A stretch of DNA of 64,000 nt, taken from assembly GCA_964616165.1 (NCBI GenBank), contig CAZTTS010000003.1, forward strand, positions 1 to 64,000, in the 5' to 3' direction. Source of the stretch: CAZCCM01 sp964616165 (GTDB taxonomy: Bacteria > Bacillota > Clostridia > TANB77 > CAG-508). The notes under the pieces were generated by a model. It ran no database searches, was not told the DNA's origin, and was given only the letters and a program-made list of their open reading frames with translations. Below, piece after piece: positions 7,215 to 15,697 of the stretch (position 1 is the stretch's first letter; every line of letters starts with the position of its first letter). Both the position numbers and the translations under genes were made by a program.

Positions 7215-7243
7215 TTGACATTTACCACAAAATACTATAAAAT
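7215..7243 (+). promoter_or_regulatory. Promoter of htrA
   Basis: TTGACA (7215-7220), 17-base spacer, TAAAAT (7238-7243), followed by AAAAGGAGG before the ATG at 7277. Confidence 0.7.
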
Positions 7244-7276
7244 TTTTTTACATGAAAAAACGAAAAGGAGGCTTAT

Positions 7277-8491
7277 ATGAGTAAAGAAAAATCAAGCGAA
7301 TTCAACTTTAGTACGGAAAAAAACAAAAAACAAAAAAAAGAATCTAAAATTGGTTTTGGAAAACTAGTTGTATTACCATTTTTTGTAGCAATAATAGCAA
7401 CTTTAATTATATTGTTTTTATCAGGTTTTTTAGTAAACAAATATACTTTTTTCAGCAATTTAGCTAATCTTATATATGGCAGACAAATAACAGAAGTTGA
7501 ATTTTCTGAAAACTTACCTGGTTCAGCTAATACTAATTTAAATATTAAGCAATTTAACGAATTATCTACAGGTATTGCATCAAAAATTTTACCTTCAGTT
7601 GTAGGTATAGAAATTGAATTTAATATGTCATCAATATTTGGAAGTAGCACAACAAGTACAGCAACAGGTTCTGGTTTTATTATTTCTCAAGATGGCTATA
7701 TTTTAACAAACAATCATGTTGTAAACCCACAAGTAACAACTGGGTTTTATTCTGTATCTGAAGCTAGTAAGGTAACAGTTACATTAAATAGCAAAGAACA
7801 GTATGATGCACAAATAGTAGGTACAGATGAACTAACAGATCTTGCAGTTATTAAGATTGAAAAAGATAATTTGCCAATTGTAGAATTTGGAGATTCAGAT
7901 AAATTACAAATAGGTGAATTTGTAATGGCTGTGGGAAGACCTTTAAGTTTTGAAAACAGTGTTACAGTAGGAGTAATAAGTGGTTTAGAAAGAGAAATTA
8001 AACAAAATAACTCTTCATTTAATGCTGTTCAAACAGATGCAGCTATAAACTCAGGAAATAGTGGTGGCCCACTAGTAAATGCAGATGGTAAAGTTATTGG
8101 TGTTACAACTTTAAAAGTTATGGCTGTAGGAGTTGATAGTTTAAATTTTGCTATCCCTATAAATCAAGCACAAAAAATTTCTAAAGATCTAATTGAACAT
8201 AAGGCTGTTCAAAGACCTGAATTAGGAATATCAGGAACAGATATTACAGCTATAATGCAGCAACAATTAGGCTTGCCTGAAGGAATTTTAGTTCAACAAA
8301 TTAAAGAAGGTTCAGCTGCAGAAAAAGCAGGAATTTTAATATCAGACATTATTACCAAAATAAATGATAAAACTATAAAAAGTTTTACAGATATTGATGT
8401 ATTAAAAGATACTCTTAAATCAGGTGACACACTAACTATACTTCTTATACGCTCTGGTAAAGAAGAAACAATAAAAATGACAATGCCTTAA
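7277..8491 (+). CDS. htrA: HtrA/DegP-type membrane-anchored serine protease
   Basis: 404 residues. One membrane segment (about 30-53) is followed by an S1C trypsin-like domain with the triad His147 (LTNNHVV), Asp188 (TDLAV) and Ser262 (NSGNSGGPL). A C-terminal PDZ domain lies at about 310-400 (GILVQQIKEGSAAEKAGI). Family members degrade or refold misfolded proteins at the outer face of the membrane and often respond to cell-envelope stress. It is one of few plus-strand genes and is monocistronic, with its own promoter and terminator. Ribosome site AAAAGGAGG is excellent. Confidence 0.94.
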   Translation: MSKEKSSEFNFSTEKNKKQKKESKIGFGKLVVLPFFVAIIATLIILFLSGFLVNKYTFFSNLANLIYGRQITEVEFSENLPGSANTNLNIKQFNELSTGIASKILPSVVGIEIEFNMSSIFGSSTTSTATGSGFIISQDGYILTNNHVVNPQVTTGFYSVSEASKVTVTLNSKEQYDAQIVGTDELTDLAVIKIEKDNLPIVEFGDSDKLQIGEFVMAVGRPLSFENSVTVGVISGLEREIKQNNSSFNAVQTDAAINSGNSGGPLVNADGKVIGVTTLKVMAVGVDSLNFAIPINQAQKISKDLIEHKAVQRPELGISGTDITAIMQQQLGLPEGILVQQIKEGSAAEKAGILISDIITKINDKTIKSFTDIDVLKDTLKSGDTLTILLIRSGKEETIKMTMP

Positions 8492-8571
8492 GTCATCAAG
8501 CAAGTATAAGTGCAATAGCGTAAAGTAAAGTAAAGTAAAATTAAATTAAACAAAATTAAATAGAAAAAAAG

Positions 8572-8596
8572 AATACAGCTACATTGTAGTTGTATT
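8572..8596 (+). terminator. Terminator of htrA
   Basis: AATACAGCTAC (8572-8582) pairs with GTAGTTGTATT (8586-8596) with one G-U pair, then a T-run. It follows a run of AGTAA and AAATT short tandem repeats (about 8516-8562). Confidence 0.75.
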
Positions 8597-8644
8597 TTTT
8601 ATCTATTATTCATTATTTATTATTTGTTCTTTATTAATTATTTA

Positions 8645-9499
8645 TTATTTTACAGTAATATTAATTTTTGAATCCCCGTCAATTATCAAATTAATACTAC
8701 CATTAGGCTCTATGTAAAAAAACTTTGTTCTTTTGTTATATTTATGTTTTAACTTTTCTCTTCTAATTATTTCTCTAACAGCTTCTGAAATCTTGCTTTC
8801 TGACATACTTCTTGATTGTAAATATTCATTAAAACTCATCATTTTATTTTTTTCTACATTATATACTAATGAATTTATATCACTTACTATAACATTATTA
8901 AAACTTTCATAATATGAATAACCAAAAGATAATGTATTTTGATAATATGTAGCATAATAATCAAAATTTAATTGATTATCTCCTTCAAATACTGTTCTAA
9001 TAGTTGTAATTCGATCATTAATATCTATAATTTTATCTTTAATCTTTTCAAGTTCTTTTATCTTTAGTTCAGTAGATATATTTAGTTTTGGCAAACTTGC
9101 ATTTATTTTAAAATTATCTGTTTCTTCATAACTTATATAATCCGTATATATAAGTGAAGATAAGTCATTGTCTTTTTTTATTATAATGTCCTCGGAGTCT
9201 GTTAAAAAGTTGTTAAAATATGGCGTGCTTTTTTCAAGTTTAAGTTCATAAATCTTGTTTCCACTTTTTGTCATATAAACCTTTGTTTTTTCATCAAAAT
9301 CAATCTTGCCAAAAGAATATACCATTGTAGCAACAAAAACAACAAAACAAACAAGAGCTATAACTAAATAAAAAACTCCACTTTTTTCATCTACTTTTTT
9401 AAAGAAAGAATTATTAATATCATTAAGTTTTTGAATTCTCTCTTGTTGAGATTCACTTACATCTACCTTTATATTGGTATCTTTATTATCATTTTCCAT
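8645..9499 (-). CDS. Uncharacterised single-pass membrane protein
   Basis: 284 residues: hydrophilic N-terminus, one membrane helix at about 43-63 (FYLVIALVCFVVFVATMVYSF), then a long extracellular domain. The part containing LNFDYYATYYQNTLSFGYSYY and SLVYNVEKNKMMSFNEYL, plus a final FYIEPNGSINLII, faintly recalls DUF3298/RsiV-like extracellular domains, but I would not assign it. It stands alone between the clpC terminator and convergent htrA. Confidence 0.7.
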   Translation of the reverse strand: MENDNKDTNIKVDVSESQQERIQKLNDINNSFFKKVDEKSGVFYLVIALVCFVVFVATMVYSFGKIDFDEKTKVYMTKSGNKIYELKLEKSTPYFNNFLTDSEDIIIKKDNDLSSLIYTDYISYEETDNFKINASLPKLNISTELKIKELEKIKDKIIDINDRITTIRTVFEGDNQLNFDYYATYYQNTLSFGYSYYESFNNVIVSDINSLVYNVEKNKMMSFNEYLQSRSMSESKISEAVREIIRREKLKHKYNKRTKFFYIEPNGSINLIIDGDSKINITVK

Positions 9500-9548
9500 A
9501 TTAAAACATTTCTAATCAGTCTTTTCAACTTTTAATTAGATTGATATG

Positions 9549-9577
9549 ATTTTAACATTCTAAAATTAGCTTTACAA
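9549..9577 (-). promoter_or_regulatory. Promoter of the 8645-9499 gene
   Basis: Minus-strand TTGTAA (9572-9577), 17-base spacer, TAAAAT (9549-9554), 50 bases before the ATG. It starts just downstream of the clpC terminator. Confidence 0.5.
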
Positions 9578-9583
9578 TAAAAA

Positions 9584-9621
9584 AAGCACTTAAGTTTCAA
9601 TAATGAAACATAAAAGTGCTT
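9584..9621 (-). terminator. Terminator of clpC
   Basis: Outer stem AAGCACTT (9584-9591) with AAGTGCTT (9614-9621) and inner stem GTTTCA (9594-9599) with TGAAAC (9604-9609), followed on the minus strand by a run of seven T. Confidence 0.82.
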
Positions 9622-9677
9622 ATATTGTATACATTCTTTAATATTATCTATTAATAATATTCTTTTTTATAACCAAA

Positions 9678-11987
9678 TTATTTGTTTGTCTTTGTAATCA
9701 CTAATCTTTTTGTTTTATTATAGTCAAGCTTTAAAGAATCTCCTTCTTTAATTTCACCCTTTAATATTTTATCTGTTATAGCATCTTCTACCAATCTTTG
9801 AATTGCTCTTCTTAAAGGTCTTGCTCCAAACTTTAAGTCTGTTCCTTCATCAATCAAAAATTCTTTTGCTTTATTAGTTAATTTTATTTTAATATCTTTA
9901 GAGTTTAATACCTCTTGAGTTCTAGCAATAAAAATATCTACAATTTTCAATAATTCTTTTTGTGATAAAGAGTTAAATACAATAATTTCATCAACTCTAT
10001 TTAAAAATTCTGGTCTAAAAGTATTTTCTAATGCCTCTAAAGTTTTTTCTTTTCTTTGTAATTCCGTATTTCCAAACCCAATTGCATTTTGATTTAATTC
10101 AGAACCAGCATTTGAAGTCATGATTATTATTGTATTGGCAAAATTAACTACTCTACCTTGTGAGTCTGTTAATCTACCATCATCTAAGATTTGTAATAAT
10201 ATATTAAATACATCATAATGAGCTTTTTCAATTTCATCAAATAATATTATTGAATAAGGATTTCTTCTTACCTTTTCTGTTAATTGCCCAGCATCATCAT
10301 AACCTACATATCCCGGAGGTGATCCAATAAGTTTAGAAATAGCATGGGCTTCCATATATTCACTCATATCTACTCTTATAATATTATGTTCATCACCAAA
10401 CATCTCTTCAGCAACTGCTTTTGCTAGCTCAGTTTTTCCAACTCCTGTTGGTCCTACAAATATAAATGAAGGTGGTCTTTTTGTAGACTGTAAGCCTGCT
10501 CTATTTCTTTTAATAGCTCTAGAAACCATTTCAACAGCTTCTTTTTGGCCAACAACTCTTTTTTGAATATTATCTTCTAGTTTAATTAATTTTTCATTTT
10601 CAGCTTCAGTAATTTTTGTTACAGGAATTTTTGTCCATTGTTCTATTACTTTAGCAATATCTTCCACCGATAGTATAATTGGTTTAAGCTTTTTTTCTAA
10701 AATTTTTAATTCATCTTGTAATGCACATTCTTTAGTTTTCAAATCTGCTGCTCTTTTATAATCTTCAATAGAATCAGACGAAACACACTCTTCTTTTTCT
10801 GTTGATATGTTTTCTAATTGATTCTTAATTTTTTCTAATTCAACTAATTCTTTACTTTTAAGATTTACCTTAGAACAAGCTTCATCTAAAATATCAATAG
10901 CTTTATCTGGTAAAAATCTATTATTGATATATTTTTCTGACATTTCAACTGTTCTTTTAATTATATCATCTGAAATTTTAACTCTATGGTATTCTTCATA
11001 GTATTTTTTAATACCTTTAATTATTTCTATTGTATCTTCAATACTAGGCTCTTCAACTATAACGGGTTGTAATCTTCTCTCTAAAGCTGAATCTTTTTCT
11101 ATATATTTTCTATATTCATTTAAGGTTGTTGTTCCTATTATTTGAATATCTCCATTAGAAAGTGCTGGTTTTAAAATATTGGCTGCATTTGTAGAATTTT
11201 CAGCATCACCATATCCTACAATAGAATGAATTTCATCAATTACTAGTATAATATTTTTTAAAGTTTTACATTCATTAATAATACCTTTCATTCTTTGCTC
11301 AAATTGCCCTCTAAACTGAGTCCCTGCAACAACGGCTGCCATATCTAATAAATATATTTCTTTATTTAAAAGTTTTGCTGGTACTTTTCCTTCAATTATT
11401 CTTTGAGCTAAACCTTGAGCAATGGCAGTTTTTCCAACACCAGGTTCACCTATTAATACAGGATTATTTTTTGTTCTTCTATTTAGTATTTCTACTGTTC
11501 TTTTAACTTCATTTTCTCTACCAATAACCGGATCTAATTCTCCTGCAGCTGCTTTAAAAGTTAAATCTTCTGCGAAAGTATTCAAAAACCTTTTCTTGTT
11601 TTTCTTTTGTTCTTCTACTTGAATTCTCTTTGCATTTTTAGACTTATCTTTAGGTATTTTTTTCCTATTTTTAGGCATTTCTTCTCCTGGAGTTAATTCA
11701 GCAAAAAATGAGATTCCTGCATTTTTAGCATCTTTATCCATAAGATTTTCTATCATTTTATTGATGTCTGAAGGAAACTTTGAAATCATATCTCTAATTT
11801 GTTTATCTAAATTATTTAAAACCTCCGGATCCATTCCTTCTAAATTAGCTTGTAGCATATTATTCATTTCTTCATTTTCAAAGTCATCTAATTTCCCCGT
11901 AAAATTATCAAATATATTATCTTCAAGTTCTTCATTTTCATCATTTATATTAAATTCTTCGTTATCTTTTTTGTCTATTTTAATCAC
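9678..11987 (-). CDS. clpC: ClpC-type AAA+ ATPase lacking the classical N domain
   Basis: 769 residues with two AAA+ modules. D1 has Walker A GEPGVGKT (180-187) and Walker B LVIDEIHS (248-255). D2 has Walker A GPTGVGKT (512-519), ILFDEIEKA and a C-terminal GARPLRRAIQ. A UVR-like middle region (IEDYKRAADLKTKECALQDE, about 407-426) and an AIGFG loop, the kind that docks ClpP, point to ClpC or ClpE. The first 135 residues are acidic and coil-like instead of the two Clp_N repeats or a ClpE zinc finger. The GTG at 11987 sits directly on the AAAGGAG site, so the true start may be elsewhere. No ctsR, mcsA or mcsB gene is nearby. Confidence 0.87.
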   Translation of the reverse strand: MIKIDKKDNEEFNINDENEELEDNIFDNFTGKLDDFENEEMNNMLQANLEGMDPEVLNNLDKQIRDMISKFPSDINKMIENLMDKDAKNAGISFFAELTPGEEMPKNRKKIPKDKSKNAKRIQVEEQKKNKKRFLNTFAEDLTFKAAAGELDPVIGRENEVKRTVEILNRRTKNNPVLIGEPGVGKTAIAQGLAQRIIEGKVPAKLLNKEIYLLDMAAVVAGTQFRGQFEQRMKGIINECKTLKNIILVIDEIHSIVGYGDAENSTNAANILKPALSNGDIQIIGTTTLNEYRKYIEKDSALERRLQPVIVEEPSIEDTIEIIKGIKKYYEEYHRVKISDDIIKRTVEMSEKYINNRFLPDKAIDILDEACSKVNLKSKELVELEKIKNQLENISTEKEECVSSDSIEDYKRAADLKTKECALQDELKILEKKLKPIILSVEDIAKVIEQWTKIPVTKITEAENEKLIKLEDNIQKRVVGQKEAVEMVSRAIKRNRAGLQSTKRPPSFIFVGPTGVGKTELAKAVAEEMFGDEHNIIRVDMSEYMEAHAISKLIGSPPGYVGYDDAGQLTEKVRRNPYSIILFDEIEKAHYDVFNILLQILDDGRLTDSQGRVVNFANTIIIMTSNAGSELNQNAIGFGNTELQRKEKTLEALENTFRPEFLNRVDEIIVFNSLSQKELLKIVDIFIARTQEVLNSKDIKIKLTNKAKEFLIDEGTDLKFGARPLRRAIQRLVEDAITDKILKGEIKEGDSLKLDYNKTKRLVITKTNK

Positions 11988-12008
11988 TCCTTTTTTTATT
12001 ATAAAAGT

Positions 12009-12037
12009 ATATTATCATAATATTTATTTTTTTGCAA
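12009..12037 (-). promoter_or_regulatory. Possible proximal promoter of clpC
   Basis: Minus-strand TTGCAA (12032-12037), 17-base spacer, TAATAT (12009-12014). Confidence 0.4.
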
Positions 12038-12068
12038 TAGCAATCTCGGCCCTTGACTGCTAATTTCT

Positions 12069-12097
12069 ATTCTATTATTATTTATTAATTTAGTCAA
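12069..12097 (-). promoter_or_regulatory. Possible distal promoter of clpC
   Basis: Minus-strand TTGACT (12092-12097), 17-base spacer, TAGAAT (12069-12074). Confidence 0.45.
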
Positions 12098-12131
12098 GTT
12101 ACAGGTAATAGCTATGAAAGACATAAAAAAC

Positions 12132-12175
12132 AGAAGCATTGCTTTAAATATACGAAAGGAAAAGGCAATGCTTCT
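12132..12175 (-). terminator. Long-loop hairpin, probable ftsZ terminator
   Basis: An 11-bp perfect stem (AGAAGCATTGC, 12132-12142, with its complement 12165-12175) closes a 22-base loop. T-runs follow on both strands, so it may act in both directions. It lies 167 bases past the ftsZ stop. Confidence 0.65.
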
Positions 12176-12342
12176 TTTTTAATAAATATTTTTATTAATA
12201 TTTAAATTTATATTTTTAGCAAGTATATTTATATACTTAATATTTATTACTACTTGAAATTAGTATTTATCGTTTGTAATAATTTAATCTAACTAATTTA
12301 TAAATTATTATCTATATTAATTAATTATATTATTTTTTTATA

Positions 12343-13470
12343 TTAATTATTTCTATTACTTCTTTGTAGCCAAGGTGGGATTGAGTATTGTCCGCCATTT
12401 GATGAATCTTCTTCAGTTTTCAAAGTATCTGTTGAACTTACCGGAGAAGCAACATCCCAAGGTTTAGCATCTGATACAAATGATCCTCTAGATGTTGTAA
12501 AGTCTTCGTCAAATCCTGTAGCGATAATTGTAACTATAATTTCGTCTCCTGCAGCTTCATCAGTAACTGTTCCAGCAATTATATTTGCTTCTGGATCAAC
12601 TGATGCTCTTATTAATTCTGATGCAGTTGAGAATTCATGTAAAGCTAATGTGCTATTTCCTGTAATATTATACATAACTGTTCTTGCTCCATCAATAGTA
12701 GTTTCTAAAAGTGGGCTTGCAATCGCAAGTTTTGTAGCATCTTCAGCTCTATTTTCACCTGTTGCTCTTCCTATTCCTAAATGAGCCATACCCTTATCTT
12801 GCATAATAGTTTTTATGTCTGCAAAATCTAAGTTTATGTCTCCAGACACTGTTAGTAAATCTGAAATTGACTGTACTCCTTGCCTTAAAACATCATCCGC
12901 TTTTAAAAATGCATCTTTCATACTTGTTTTTCTGTCTATAATTTGAAGCAACTTGTCGTTTGGAACTACTATTAATGCATCTACTCTCGATCTTAATTTT
13001 TCTATTCCACGTTCAGCTTGCATAGCTTTTTTCTTGCCTTCAAAAGTGAAAGGTTTAGTAACTATTGCGATGGTTAAAATATCCATAGATTTAGCAACTT
13101 CTGCTACTATTGGAGCACCACCAGTTCCAGTTCCTCCTCCCATTCCAGCAGTAACAAATACCATGTTTGCACCTTTAATTACTTCTGCAATTTCATTTCT
13201 ACTTTCTTCAGCAGCTTGTTCACCAATTGAAGGATCTCCTCCTGCACCTAATCCTCTTGTAATTTTTTCTCCAATTTGTAATATAGTTTTAGCTTTAGAA
13301 ATTCCTAAAATTTGTCTATCAGTATTTATTGCTACAAAATCAACATTTTTGATTCCAGAGTCAATCATTCTATTAATAGAATTATTTCCGCCTCCGCCTA
13401 CACCAACTACTTTGATTATAGCTCCTTCGTATTGCTTTACTTCTTCTTTTTCTATTTTGTCAAAATTCAT
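12343..13470 (-). CDS. ftsZ: Cell division GTPase FtsZ
   Basis: 375 residues with the nucleotide-binding VVGVGGGGNNSINRM (21-35) and the tubulin signature GMGGGTGTGGAP (109-120). A linker and a short conserved tail (IPPWLQR near the end) follow, a variant of the usual peptide that binds FtsA and other partners. It polymerises into the Z ring. The ATG follows GGGAGGGG. It lies 15 bases downstream of ftsA and is cotranscribed. Confidence 0.97.
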   Translation of the reverse strand: MNFDKIEKEEVKQYEGAIIKVVGVGGGGNNSINRMIDSGIKNVDFVAINTDRQILGISKAKTILQIGEKITRGLGAGGDPSIGEQAAEESRNEIAEVIKGANMVFVTAGMGGGTGTGGAPIVAEVAKSMDILTIAIVTKPFTFEGKKKAMQAERGIEKLRSRVDALIVVPNDKLLQIIDRKTSMKDAFLKADDVLRQGVQSISDLLTVSGDINLDFADIKTIMQDKGMAHLGIGRATGENRAEDATKLAIASPLLETTIDGARTVMYNITGNSTLALHEFSTASELIRASVDPEANIIAGTVTDEAAGDEIIVTIIATGFDEDFTTSRGSFVSDAKPWDVASPVSSTDTLKTEEDSSNGGQYSIPPWLQRSNRNN

Positions 13471-13485
13471 TAAACCCCTCCCTAT

Positions 13486-14712
13486 TTATGAATAAAAAAA
13501 TTCTTTTATCTTTTCTTGCATATCTTTCAAAAAACTTCCTTGTTTTCTAATAGATATGGTGCTTGAAACTGTTTTAGCATATGGTTTTGATGCCATATAT
13601 CTTACCAATGAATATGTACGAACTTGATCTGAAATTATTGTATTTAACACTTTATTTGTTGATAATTTTACTGGTAGATTTAAAGCTACTTTACCAACAA
13701 CTTCTGCTTTTTCTATTTCCTTAATTCCTTGTCCATACAAAATTACATTGTTTATCTCTTGTTTAATTCCTAAGTCTGTAATATATTTATTAATTTGAAC
13801 AAACATATCTTCAACTCTTGCCTCTATAATACCGGCTAATAATGAAGATTTAATTGTTGTTCTACTATGGTCTTTTACTGTATTTAATAATATATTTGTA
13901 TCGTTTTCAATATATGATTTTAGAGCCAATCCATATTGTATTTTAAGTTTTTTAGCTTCTTCAAATGAGATATTTAATACTATTTCTATGTCTCTAATAA
14001 TGTCATTACCACCGAATTTAAAGGTTTTTGTTGTAATTATACTGTCTTCTATAAAAACACCAACTTCTGTTTCTTTATCATCTATATCTACTATCATAAC
14101 TCTATCATTAAATTCATTTCTATCTAGTAGAATATTTCTTTCTGCTAAAATAACTGGTGCATATCCATCAAGTGAAATGTTTATTTCTTTTAAAATTGAT
14201 TGTAGTAATAATAAATATTCTGTATTTGCTAATATTACCTGTGAATATAATGTGATATTTGAACTAAATCTTCCAATAGGATCCTTCAACATTTCACCAG
14301 TGTCTAAAACATACATATTTGGAACAATGTCTATTACTGTTTTGTCTGTCGGTACACTAATATCTCCTGACTTTAATATACAATCCACTATATCTTTAGA
14401 TGATATCCCTGCTAATTTATCTTTTGTATCTCTTGTAACTGTCTGTTGAATTATATCTGTATGCTTTCCAGGTATTGTTATATAAGCTGATCTAATATCA
14501 AATAATGTTTCTTCTTCAACTTCTTCAACTATGTCTAATAATGCTGGAAGTAATATATCTTTATCAATTTTCCCTTCAAAGTCATGTATTTTTGCACTTT
14601 TTGAAGCTTTTGCTATAATTTCTACTTGATTAAAATTATTTACTTCTCCTACTATTATGCTAACCTTAGAAAACCCCAGATCTAAGCCAACTATAATATC
14701 ACCAACTGCCAA
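13486..14712 (-). CDS. ftsA: Cell division protein FtsA
   Basis: Actin-like ATPase fold: phosphate-1 segment IIVGLDLGFSKVSIIVGE at the N-terminus, MIVDIDDKETEVGVF as second phosphate motif, SHS2-like insertion, and a C-terminal amphipathic helix (SFLKDMQEKIKEFF) that would tether it to the membrane. The start is set at TTG 14712, five bases after GGAGG; the more upstream TTG at 14724 overlaps that ribosome site. This gives 408 residues. It anchors FtsZ filaments. Promoter and palindrome elements lie upstream at 14729-14810. Confidence 0.93.
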   Translation of the reverse strand: MAVGDIIVGLDLGFSKVSIIVGEVNNFNQVEIIAKASKSAKIHDFEGKIDKDILLPALLDIVEEVEEETLFDIRSAYITIPGKHTDIIQQTVTRDTKDKLAGISSKDIVDCILKSGDISVPTDKTVIDIVPNMYVLDTGEMLKDPIGRFSSNITLYSQVILANTEYLLLLQSILKEINISLDGYAPVILAERNILLDRNEFNDRVMIVDIDDKETEVGVFIEDSIITTKTFKFGGNDIIRDIEIVLNISFEEAKKLKIQYGLALKSYIENDTNILLNTVKDHSRTTIKSSLLAGIIEARVEDMFVQINKYITDLGIKQEINNVILYGQGIKEIEKAEVVGKVALNLPVKLSTNKVLNTIISDQVRTYSLVRYMASKPYAKTVSSTISIRKQGSFLKDMQEKIKEFFYS

Positions 14713-14728
14713 GGTTCCCTCCAAAATT

Positions 14729-14745
14729 ATTAAGTTACACTTAAT
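14729..14745. promoter_or_regulatory. Operator-like palindrome in the ftsA leader
   Basis: ATTAAGTTACACTTAAT, a 7+3+7 perfect palindrome between the -10 and the ribosome site. Its half ATTAAGTTACA recurs inverted at 14800-14810 upstream of the -35, so the two copies flank the promoter. Confidence 0.5.
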
Positions 14746-14753
14746 TTAATAAT

Positions 14754-14782
14754 ACAATATTACAAAATAGCAAAAAAGTCAA
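14754..14782 (-). promoter_or_regulatory. Possible promoter of ftsA-ftsZ
   Basis: Minus-strand TTGACT (14777-14782), 17-base spacer, TATTGT (14754-14759). The -10 is a weak match. Confidence 0.45.
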
Positions 14783-14887
14783 TTGATTTTTAACACAATT
14801 GTAACTTAATTTGAACTATTTTCTTTTATCTCTTTATCTATATAGTTTTGGAAATGTTACAGAATTGCTACATTTAACAAAAATTAA

Positions 14888-14912
14888 AAAAGGAGATTAT
14901 TATTCCCCTTTT
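14888..14912 (-). terminator. Terminator after sbp
   Basis: AAAAGGAGA (14888-14896) pairs with TCCCCTTTT (14904-14912) with one G-U pair and is followed on the minus strand by a T-run. It separates the ftsQ-sbp unit from ftsA-ftsZ. Confidence 0.65.
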
Positions 14913-14948
14913 ATTTTTAATTTTTTATTATTTTATAGTTTATGTTTT

Positions 14949-15401
14949 TTAGCTTGGTTTTGGTTTTGTGCCTGTTATTTTAGCTTTAGTATTTTTGTTA
15001 GAACTCTTCTTTTTCTTTTGAGTCTCAGACTTAGCTTTACTTTTCTTATATTCTTCTGCTCTATTAGCCCATATATCCATATAATGTCTACGTAGAACAG
15101 ATAAATTATTAAACATTCTGCCGACAAAAACTATAATTGCTGCTAAATAAATATCTACATTTAATTTTTGGCCTAAATATGCCAATACTATAGTTAAAAT
15201 AGCATTACCAAAAAAACCTGAAATAAAAACTTTAACATCAAATCTGTTTTTTATAATTGAAGCCATTGCTCCAAATATAGAATCTAGGGCTGCTAAAATT
15301 GCAACCGACAAATAAATTGAATATGTATAAGGTATTGCTGGAATTAAATTACCAGCAACTATGCCTAAAATTATTCCTAATAATACAAATAAATAAATCA
15401 T
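14949..15401 (-). CDS. sbp: Small basic membrane protein (DUF1290 family)
   Basis: 150 residues with about four hydrophobic segments in the first 105 (MIYLFVLLGIILGIVAGNLI; YSIYLSVAILAALDSIFGAM; VFISGFFGNAILTIVLAYLG; IYLAAIIVFVGRMFNNLSVL), matching the Sbp family found in Bacillota division clusters between ftsQ and ftsA. The tail after residue 115 is Lys-rich and longer than usual. Role is unknown, though location ties it to division. Confidence 0.88.
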   Translation of the reverse strand: MIYLFVLLGIILGIVAGNLIPAIPYTYSIYLSVAILAALDSIFGAMASIIKNRFDVKVFISGFFGNAILTIVLAYLGQKLNVDIYLAAIIVFVGRMFNNLSVLRRHYMDIWANRAEEYKKSKAKSETQKKKKSSNKNTKAKITGTKPKPS

Positions 15402-15412
15402 AATATCTCCTA

Positions 15413-15685
15413 TTAATCACAACCAGAACAGCCATCACAACATATTGCATCACATCCAGAGATTGAGGTTGAAGACTCAGCCATCTTTCTTACTTTATCT
15501 AAATCTTCACCTTCAATTTTATATTCAGTCCCACAATTTTCACAAACAGCTTCTATCTTTCCTTCTTCAACCATTGTTAATAATACTTCTTTTGGTAAAA
15601 ATCTCAATGAATTGATGAAATCATTCATTGTACATCCACATTCTTCTTGTGTTAATTTATATTCTTTTTCTTCTTTTTCTTCCAT
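15413..15685 (-). CDS. Free-standing Hsp33-switch-like zinc domain with Cys-rich tail
   Basis: 90 residues. TQEECGCTMNDFINSLRFLP and AVCENCGTEYKIEGEDL reproduce the C-terminal redox switch of the chaperone Hsp33: Cys16 and Cys18, 29 residues, then Cys48 and Cys51, the CxC...CxxC zinc ligands. The roughly 230-residue Hsp33 chaperone core is absent; the ORF has its own AGAGGAAAATA ribosome site and ATG. After residue 77 comes a second cysteine set (GCDAICCDGCSGCD: 78, 82, 83, 86, 89) not part of Hsp33. It could be a metal or redox sensor acting on division or envelope (inference). Confidence 0.78.
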   Translation of the reverse strand: MEEKEEKEYKLTQEECGCTMNDFINSLRFLPKEVLLTMVEEGKIEAVCENCGTEYKIEGEDLDKVRKMAESSTSISGCDAICCDGCSGCD

Positions 15686-15697
15686 TATTTTCCTCTT

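Larger units (their letters stand above)
11988..12342. other. Intergenic region between clpC and ftsZ
   Basis: About 355 bases without a gene I can support. It holds two possible clpC promoters and the hairpin at 12132-12175; the rest is low-complexity AT-rich DNA. I saw no CIRCE element or tandem CtsR-type repeats. Confidence 0.6.

Noticed and set aside
12009..12097. CtsR or HrcA operators before clpC
   Set aside because: TTGACT and AGTCAA occur once each but not as the tandem heptads of CtsR; no CIRCE inverted repeat.
12132..12175. Riboswitch or small RNA
   Set aside because: A single stem with long loop and T-runs fits a terminator; no further structure seen.
12953..13495. 180-codon plus-strand ORF
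   Set aside because: It lies antisense to ftsZ and reflects the codon pattern of the real gene.
13988..14449. 153-codon plus-strand ORF
   Set aside because: Antisense to ftsA, no ribosome site, no family resemblance.
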